From positions 1 through 11,273 of the forward strand of contig CABVEG010000031.1 of assembly GCA_902497185.1 (NCBI GenBank): a DNA stretch of 11,273 nt, read 5' to 3'. The position numbers and the translations under genes are program-made. Below are positions 6,088 to 11,273 of the stretch, one piece after another. The DNA is from an uncultured Eubacteriales bacterium (GTDB lineage: Bacteria > Bacillota > Clostridia > Lachnospirales > CAG-274). The notes below the pieces were generated by a model, which saw only the letters and a list, made by a program, of their open reading frames with translations, did no database searches and was not told the origin of the DNA. Every line of letters starts with the position of its first letter. The stretch's first letter is position 1.

Positions 6088-7920
6088 ATGAAAAAAGGAT
6101 TAGTTAGCAGCATTGTAGTTTTAATTTGTGTATTTATTATGGGGATTTATGCAAATGCCGATACGGGAAATGAGCGCACATGGTGTTTTCAGGACACCCT
6201 GTTTTCTGATATTGCAAATGGTACTATTACAACAGCAATAACAAAGAATGGTCTTACATTAGGTAATGGTATTGAAATCGATATATTTACAAGCCCTGTC
6301 AAAACCTTGTACTTTGAAAGGGCTATATATACAATGGCTAACGGAAGCAGGAACAGCGGATATTTAAAGTTTTCAGTAAACGGTGCAACAGACATACATA
6401 TTTTGGGAAGGTCAAAGTCTAATGAAGTTGACAGAAATCTCACAATATATTCAACAGCTGACAGTGCAACAGCAACCGTAAAAATGACACCTAAAACTGA
6501 TGATTATGTATACAAATATCGTGGTGGCGCAGGTGATGTGTACTTATATACGGCAGGTGACGGTGTAAAAATATACAGTATAAGTGCTAAGAACTATAAT
6601 GTAAATGAATATGCAGCTCTTTCGGAAGGTACAAAGAAGGTATGGGACTTTGTAAATTATAAGGATTATATCGGAATAATTAATGAAAACAAAAATTTGG
6701 ACAACCTTCAAATTAGGGCTACAGAATCCAACTCTATGAAAATATGGAGTAAAAGCGGTTATAGTAAAAACACTCTTGGCTATTCAAGTCCTACCTATTT
6801 GGATTTAAGCGGACGTATCAGATACGAGGGACGATATATAACATTTCCCGTAAACAGAAATTCCGATATATATATTACGGCAAGTTCATCAGATGGAATA
6901 TCCGACAGAAAGCTTTTTGTATGGAATAAATATTATGGCACACCTAAAATGAGTTTAAGCGGTGATTATATAACGGTAAATGGGGAGATTGAAACCTACA
7001 AAATAAGCTACTATGGTGATGGCGAAGATTTTATGCTTGGTTCAGAGGATTCGGGAATAGATATATTTAAAATTTCTGTAGTTCCAAGAGTAAATAAGAT
7101 TATTAATTATAAAAAGTGGGATATAAGCAATAATAGCAGCTTTTCAACAGGAAGTTATACAAACAGTACAATAGACGGATTAAATATAATAAATGCTACT
7201 GTGGAAAACAATGCGGCTACAGGTAATCAAAAGGCAGTCCATATAAAAAGCAGACCCTATAGAGATAGTGCAGGCGGAATGTTAAAGTTTGATGTGTCCG
7301 ACAGTTCAAATCCCAGAGGAGCAGCTATTAAAAGAACAATAACAATAAAGGCTAAATCCGCTTATGATGAAGAAATGAAGCTTGTACTTATAAGTTCAGA
7401 TGATTATATTATTGGTGCCACAAATCTTACTACTGATATTAAGGAATATAAGTTTGATTATACAGGCTCATATGACAGCATATATGTATACAGCTACTAT
7501 CCTAGCAATGCGAAAAGTGCAGGAGCATATATTTACAGCATTGATAACGGCTTTACGGGAAATGTTGGTCCTGAAGATATAAAAAAGACAATAAGTGTTG
7601 TTGATGGACAAACATACAGATATTTTATTACCTGTGACAATATAGAGGATATGTCCAGAGTGAGATTTACAATTATATATAATTATAATGCTGTAAGACC
7701 AATAAAAATAGGTGAAAATGCAACAATTAAGAGTTCTGTATGGGGTTCAATACTGTATTACGACAGCAATATAACAAACATATCGGAAGAAGACGGTATA
7801 CTTAGTTTTGATGTAAATAAAACAGATAAGGATTGGTCAGGAATATTGTGCCCTGTTGAATTTAGAGCTTACAGCACGGGTAATACAACAATACAGATAC
7901 AAACAGAAGTAAAATCATAA
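6088..7920 (+). CDS. Secreted modular protein with three beta-sandwich-like repeats and a cohesin-like C-terminus
   Basis: A 610-residue protein with a Sec signal peptide (MKKGLVSS, hydrophobic core, YANA|D, cleavage after residue 24). No catalytic motif is recognised. I see three diverged copies of one module, about residues 31-167, 184-333 and 343-487. Each opens with an aromatic motif (TWCF, VWDF, KWDI) and has a central stretch on the pattern L/I-x-F-x-V (YLKFSV, YITFPV, MLKFDV). Each closes with a tyrosine-rich strand and GI/GV/GA-x-IY/F-x-I (GVKIYSI, GIDIFKI, GAYIYSI). This recalls the beta-sandwich modules attached to clostridial pectate-lyase-like and surface proteins, so glycan binding is possible but unproven. 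Residues about 498-608 form a further domain ending WSGILCPVEFRAYSTGNTTI, reminiscent of cohesin-like folds. No LPXTG, SLH or dockerin motif is seen. It is the first gene after the promoter and ends 19 nt before an RHS gene, so the two are probably co-expressed at the cell surface. Confidence 0.82.
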   Translation: MKKGLVSSIVVLICVFIMGIYANADTGNERTWCFQDTLFSDIANGTITTAITKNGLTLGNGIEIDIFTSPVKTLYFERAIYTMANGSRNSGYLKFSVNGATDIHILGRSKSNEVDRNLTIYSTADSATATVKMTPKTDDYVYKYRGGAGDVYLYTAGDGVKIYSISAKNYNVNEYAALSEGTKKVWDFVNYKDYIGIINENKNLDNLQIRATESNSMKIWSKSGYSKNTLGYSSPTYLDLSGRIRYEGRYITFPVNRNSDIYITASSSDGISDRKLFVWNKYYGTPKMSLSGDYITVNGEIETYKISYYGDGEDFMLGSEDSGIDIFKISVVPRVNKIINYKKWDISNNSSFSTGSYTNSTIDGLNIINATVENNAATGNQKAVHIKSRPYRDSAGGMLKFDVSDSSNPRGAAIKRTITIKAKSAYDEEMKLVLISSDDYIIGATNLTTDIKEYKFDYTGSYDSIYVYSYYPSNAKSAGAYIYSIDNGFTGNVGPEDIKKTISVVDGQTYRYFITCDNIEDMSRVRFTIIYNYNAVRPIKIGENATIKSSVWGSILYYDSNITNISEEDGILSFDVNKTDKDWSGILCPVEFRAYSTGNTTIQIQTEVKS

Positions 7921-7924
7921 TAAG

Positions 7925-7931
7925 AAAGGGG
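7925..7931 (+). promoter_or_regulatory. Ribosome binding site of the RHS gene
   Basis: AAAGGGG, 8 nt before the ATG at 7940 and just after the upstream stop. It supports translational start at 7940 from a shared transcript; no terminator or promoter lies in the 19-nt gap. Confidence 0.75.
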
Positions 7932-7939
7932 AAACAACT

Positions 7940-10900
7940 ATGAATAAAAAGGCAGTAATAAGAAAAATTGCTATACTTCTTTTGGCGACAATGTTTTCTG
8001 AAAGTGTAATGGCAAATACGGAGATAAGCATAACAGAAACACTACCTGAAAGTGTTGAGGAATTGGCAGACGGTGAACACACTGAAGATGCAGTTGAAAC
8101 TACAACTGATAATGTAACGGGTGATTCAGTGGCTACACCTGCTGCCGTTGAGGAGGAGGAGCCTTTAACGGGTATTACAGATGATGTATTGTCAGGTGAT
8201 GCTCTGGATTTTGTACTTGATACAGAGGGAATACCTGACTATGCGGTGGCAGTTGCAGAAAGCAGCGGCAGATATTCCGAACTTGATGCAAGTTCAAAGT
8301 TTTATTTAAACAGATATATCGGTGTAAGAGAGGACACAATGACAGAGTGTGAAAACAATGGTCTTGGTATATCTGATTCTATACCAATGGCATTATTGAT
8401 GCAAAGACTTAAAACAGACTACAATAATGCCGTAAATATGGTAATAAGCCGCAAAAGCCAGACCAAAGCTCTTGAAAGCTCTATGGAATACAGAGAAAAA
8501 GAGTTTGAAATAGGCTTTATGGCACAGGAAGAATTTAAGCCTGAGCTGGTTGAGCTGCTTATAGACGGTTACAGTACAACTGAGATAATTAACGGCTTTG
8601 CAGTTGCACAGTGTTTGGGTACTGATATAAAGAATGTTATTACAAAGGATAAAAGTGTAATTTCAAATAATAAGGCAGCCTTTGAAAGTGTTATTGAAGA
8701 GTCAAAAGCAGCTGTTAATATTTTTTCATTAGATATGCTTATATCAGATGAAGATGAGGCAAAAGAAAACACAACGAATAAAAGTATCCAAAGTCTTGCA
8801 AATAAGTACAGTGTTAAGGCTGACAGTTTGTCTGACTATATGTCAGAAAATGACCTTACAGCAGAGGATATGGAAACAGAAATTGCTGTAATGAGGGTGG
8901 AGCTTGGTATTGATGATGAAATTGAACAGGACAATTTAATAGAAGGAATACAGACTTACAGTGCAGAATCAAGTGAAATAGTTAATGATATTAGAGGTTC
9001 CTCAGGTTATAAAGAGGGTCCGTTTAATTTTGCAAAGAGTATAAATGAAAATGTGGATCTGCTTGACGGAACATTGTCTTTAACTGACAATGTGTTTAGT
9101 TCATCAGGTATTAACGGTTTGGATCTAAACATAAATCTTCTGTATTTCTCAACAGGAACAACAGGCAAAGATGCTGACAGCAGAATTAATCTTACCGGTA
9201 ACTGGCAGTTTTCATTTCCTTATTTGTTGTCAAAAATAGGTGGAAGAGTACTTGCAAACAGAGAAAACGGCGATATAAAGTATGTTGAAAAGCCAATGTT
9301 TTTAGTTTTATCCGACGGTACAAAATATCCTATAGATGTTAACAATGACAATAGTGAGGATAACAGATATATTACTCATTGCCAAACTGACCATATGTAT
9401 TTTAACAGAGATTTCAATTCAAAGGGCGGAGATGGTTCCTTTTTTGAAATTACTCATATGGACGGAACAATAGATTATTTTAATATGTACGGCAGATGGA
9501 TAGCTACAGTAAATCGCTTTGGAAACAGTATAAGAGTTACCGAATACAGCGAGGACAAGACAAATGACTCAAGCTGTCTTAAGATTACGGATACTTTAGG
9601 CAAAACCATAAGCATTACAACTACAAAGACATCAAATGGATATGAGCAGAGTATAGTACGTCCTGATAATAATACCATAAAGTATATATATGAAACCATA
9701 TCCATAACAGGTACAAGTAAAACAAGATTAATTTTAAAAGAAAAGAGGGAAATGAGCGACAACTCAACCACTTTAAGCACAAAATTTGACTATACCTACA
9801 GCAACGGCAGCTCTGCAACCAATATGGGAGATTCTGCACATAATATGCTGTTGTCAAAAATTACATATCCAACAGGAATGACAAGCAACTACAAATATAT
9901 TTGGAATAAATTGTATAGAGCAGAGCCTGTTTTATTTAAAAGAAGTAATGGCTACTATATGCAGGTAAAGTGGAGAGTAGAGGGAATATCACAGCCAAGA
10001 TTAAGTGAAAAGTGGATCACCGTCAATGGTGTTAGTAAAAATATAGAAAATTATGACTATATGGAAAGAGAATATAACTATTATGACGGCAACAGAATTT
10101 TACCGCCTGAGGATTCGGATGCGGAAGATGTTTATATAGGTAAGCAAAAGGACGGCATTGCCTATGAAATTAATTTATCAACTGCAATTAACACAGCCTT
10201 TTCCGGTCAGGAAAATGATGTTACAACAGTATACTATAGTCCCGGTGTAAGCGGTTCGGGTTCAAGACATATAGATTATTACTTTGACCAAAATAATAAA
10301 ATCGTGCGTATGGATTACAGTGATGAAAATGGTATATATTCAACGGTTAGAAACACCTATGACCCTGATACTCTGCATCAGTTATACCCTAAATTAATAA
10401 CTACCGTTGAAGGAAATTCAACAAAGAAGGAGTACTTTAATTATTATACTGGACTGTATCTGGAGCATATAATAGAGGATAAAAGCGGTAATCAAATAGC
10501 CTATGAAAGGACAGATTATGATTACGGAACTTTAGAAGAGGGACATTATTCACTGCCTTTAAAGACTACGGTAAAGAGGAGCAGTACTCAAAGCATAGTC
10601 ACTCAATACACTCTTTCAAGTGACAGAAAGACAATAGCCTCTGAAAAAACATATTTTTCTGACAGCACAGGCACAACACGTGCACGTACTGACTATACCT
10701 ACAGCAGCAGTGAACCGGGCAGATTAACACAGCAGAAAAATTATACATCAGGTGCTAATTATGTGACAACATCATATACCTATAACAGTACAACGGCTTC
10801 ACCTGTTAAGCAGGTATATAATGACGGCACAACAAGCTATGAAACAAACCTTGAGTATGATTCATTGGGACGTATTAAGAAAAGTACTAACCCTAAGGGC

Positions 10901-11273
10901 TTTACAACAACATACACTTATGATAAAATAGGAAATGTAATAACAGAAGTATTTTCAGGCGGAGGAATCAGTACAACAAAGGCATATGCCTATGACTACA
11001 AGGGCAACACAATGACCCTTACAAATGAAAACGGCAAAAAGTTTAAGTACAACTATGACCAAGCAGGAAAACTTACATCTGTTGTAGATTTAACAAATAA
11101 CAATACTCTTGAAAGCTACACCTATGACACACGAATGCTCCCTGTAACTCAAAAATCAGGAGCCGCCGTTACTACTCTGACCTATGATGCAAGGGACAGA
11201 GTAACATCAAAGGTTGTTAAAAATACAGGAGGTACAAAGCTGGCACAGGAAAGCTATACCTATACCTACAATG
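7940..11273 (+). CDS. Secreted RHS/YD-repeat protein, C-terminus beyond the window
   Basis: The frame from ATG 7940 stays open for 1111 codons to the window edge, so this is the N-terminal part of a very large protein. Residues 1-25 form a Sec signal (MNKKAVIRKI, hydrophobic core, VMA|N). An acidic, Thr/Glu-rich linker runs to about residue 95. A mainly helical region, about 100-345, contains three degenerate 30-residue units. From about 360 the text becomes the RHS entry domain (VDLLDGTLSLTDN, then GINGLDLNINLLYFS), followed by beta-rich shell sequence. Clear YD repeats run from about residue 910 (LEYDSLGRIKKSTNPKG, TTYTYDKIGNVI, FKYNYDQAGKLTSV, LTYDARDRVTSKV). Such proteins build a hollow beta shell that often carries a variable C-terminal toxin in contact-dependent competition (WapA-like in Firmicutes), or act as surface adhesins. 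The C-terminal domain and any immunity gene are outside the window, so function stays open. It is co-directional with the modular secreted gene 19 nt upstream. Confidence 0.9.
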   Translation, partial: MNKKAVIRKIAILLLATMFSESVMANTEISITETLPESVEELADGEHTEDAVETTTDNVTGDSVATPAAVEEEEPLTGITDDVLSGDALDFVLDTEGIPDYAVAVAESSGRYSELDASSKFYLNRYIGVREDTMTECENNGLGISDSIPMALLMQRLKTDYNNAVNMVISRKSQTKALESSMEYREKEFEIGFMAQEEFKPELVELLIDGYSTTEIINGFAVAQCLGTDIKNVITKDKSVISNNKAAFESVIEESKAAVNIFSLDMLISDEDEAKENTTNKSIQSLANKYSVKADSLSDYMSENDLTAEDMETEIAVMRVELGIDDEIEQDNLIEGIQTYSAESSEIVNDIRGSSGYKEGPFNFAKSINENVDLLDGTLSLTDNVFSSSGINGLDLNINLLYFSTGTTGKDADSRINLTGNWQFSFPYLLSKIGGRVLANRENGDIKYVEKPMFLVLSDGTKYPIDVNNDNSEDNRYITHCQTDHMYFNRDFNSKGGDGSFFEITHMDGTIDYFNMYGRWIATVNRFGNSIRVTEYSEDKTNDSSCLKITDTLGKTISITTTKTSNGYEQSIVRPDNNTIKYIYETISITGTSKTRLILKEKREMSDNSTTLSTKFDYTYSNGSSATNMGDSAHNMLLSKITYPTGMTSNYKYIWNKLYRAEPVLFKRSNGYYMQVKWRVEGISQPRLSEKWITVNGVSKNIENYDYMEREYNYYDGNRILPPEDSDAEDVYIGKQKDGIAYEINLSTAINTAFSGQENDVTTVYYSPGVSGSGSRHIDYYFDQNNKIVRMDYSDENGIYSTVRNTYDPDTLHQLYPKLITTVEGNSTKKEYFNYYTGLYLEHIIEDKSGNQIAYERTDYDYGTLEEGHYSLPLKTTVKRSSTQSIVTQYTLSSDRKTIASEKTYFSDSTGTTRARTDYTYSSSEPGRLTQQKNYTSGANYVTTSYTYNSTTASPVKQVYNDGTTSYETNLEYDSLGRIKKSTNPKGFTTTYTYDKIGNVITEVFSGGGISTTKAYAYDYKGNTMTLTNENGKKFKYNYDQAGKLTSVVDLTNNNTLESYTYDTRMLPVTQKSGAAVTTLTYDARDRVTSKVVKNTGGTKLAQESYTYTYN

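Noticed and set aside
7400..7582. Short + strand open frame inside the 610-residue gene
   Set aside because: It is out of frame with the modular protein and lacks a ribosome site or recognisable product.
8569..9857. Several antisense open frames under the RHS gene (8569-8772, 9475-9780, 9621-9857)
   Set aside because: They overlap a continuous 1111-codon frame with clear RHS features; their hydrophobic, Ser/Leu-rich translations are typical of complementary-strand shadows.
10700..11273. Repeated ACCTATGA/TATACCTA-like words as a DNA repeat array or CRISPR
   Set aside because: They follow the codons of the Y-T-Y-D motifs, with irregular spacing and no constant repeat or spacer; they are RHS protein repeats.

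Overview
The window looks like low-GC Clostridia (Firmicutes), plausibly a gut anaerobe of the Lachnospiraceae/Ruminococcaceae type. The reasons are the A+T-rich third positions (heavy use of ATA, AGA and TTA), strong AGGAGG-type ribosome sites, and large secreted RHS proteins. The lineage is inferred from composition and gene types only. Every gene I can support is on the + strand.

Positions 2-5827 form one directional block that reads as a taurine (aminosulfonate) nitrogen-scavenging locus. It starts with the C-terminal part of a class III aminotransferase, followed by an iron-type alcohol dehydrogenase (probable sulfoacetaldehyde reductase). Next come two small PII-family proteins that match the nitrogenase-type regulators NifI1 and NifI2. 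A perfect 11-bp hairpin terminator separates these from a TauC/TauA/TauB ABC importer and a TauE/SafE-family exporter. Read together: taurine is imported by TauABC, its amino group is taken by the aminotransferase, the sulfoacetaldehyde is reduced to isethionate, and isethionate is probably expelled by the TauE-like protein. No C-S cleaving enzyme (Xsc, isethionate sulfite-lyase) is seen here, so nitrogen rather than sulfite appears to be the goal. The PII pair fits that reading. A strong terminator at 5858-5886 closes the block.

Positions 5887-6087 hold a near-consensus sigma-A promoter (TTGATA, 17 nt, TATAAT) and a leader of about 90 nt with an inverted repeat.

Positions 6088-11273 are a second operon of two secreted proteins. 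The first (610 aa) has a signal peptide, three copies of a beta-sandwich-like module of about 140 residues, and a C-terminal domain with cohesin-like features. The second begins 19 nt later and stays open to the window edge (1111 codons). It has a signal peptide, an acidic linker, a helical region with three degenerate repeats, and then an RHS/YD-repeat shell. Its C-terminus, where a toxin or anchoring domain would lie, is outside the window.

The most interesting points are the NifI1/NifI2 pair embedded in a taurine locus with no nitrogenase in sight, an apparent 9-residue in-frame gap in a conserved part of TauA, a terminator in mid-locus with no obvious downstream promoter, and the modular partner protein of the RHS gene.
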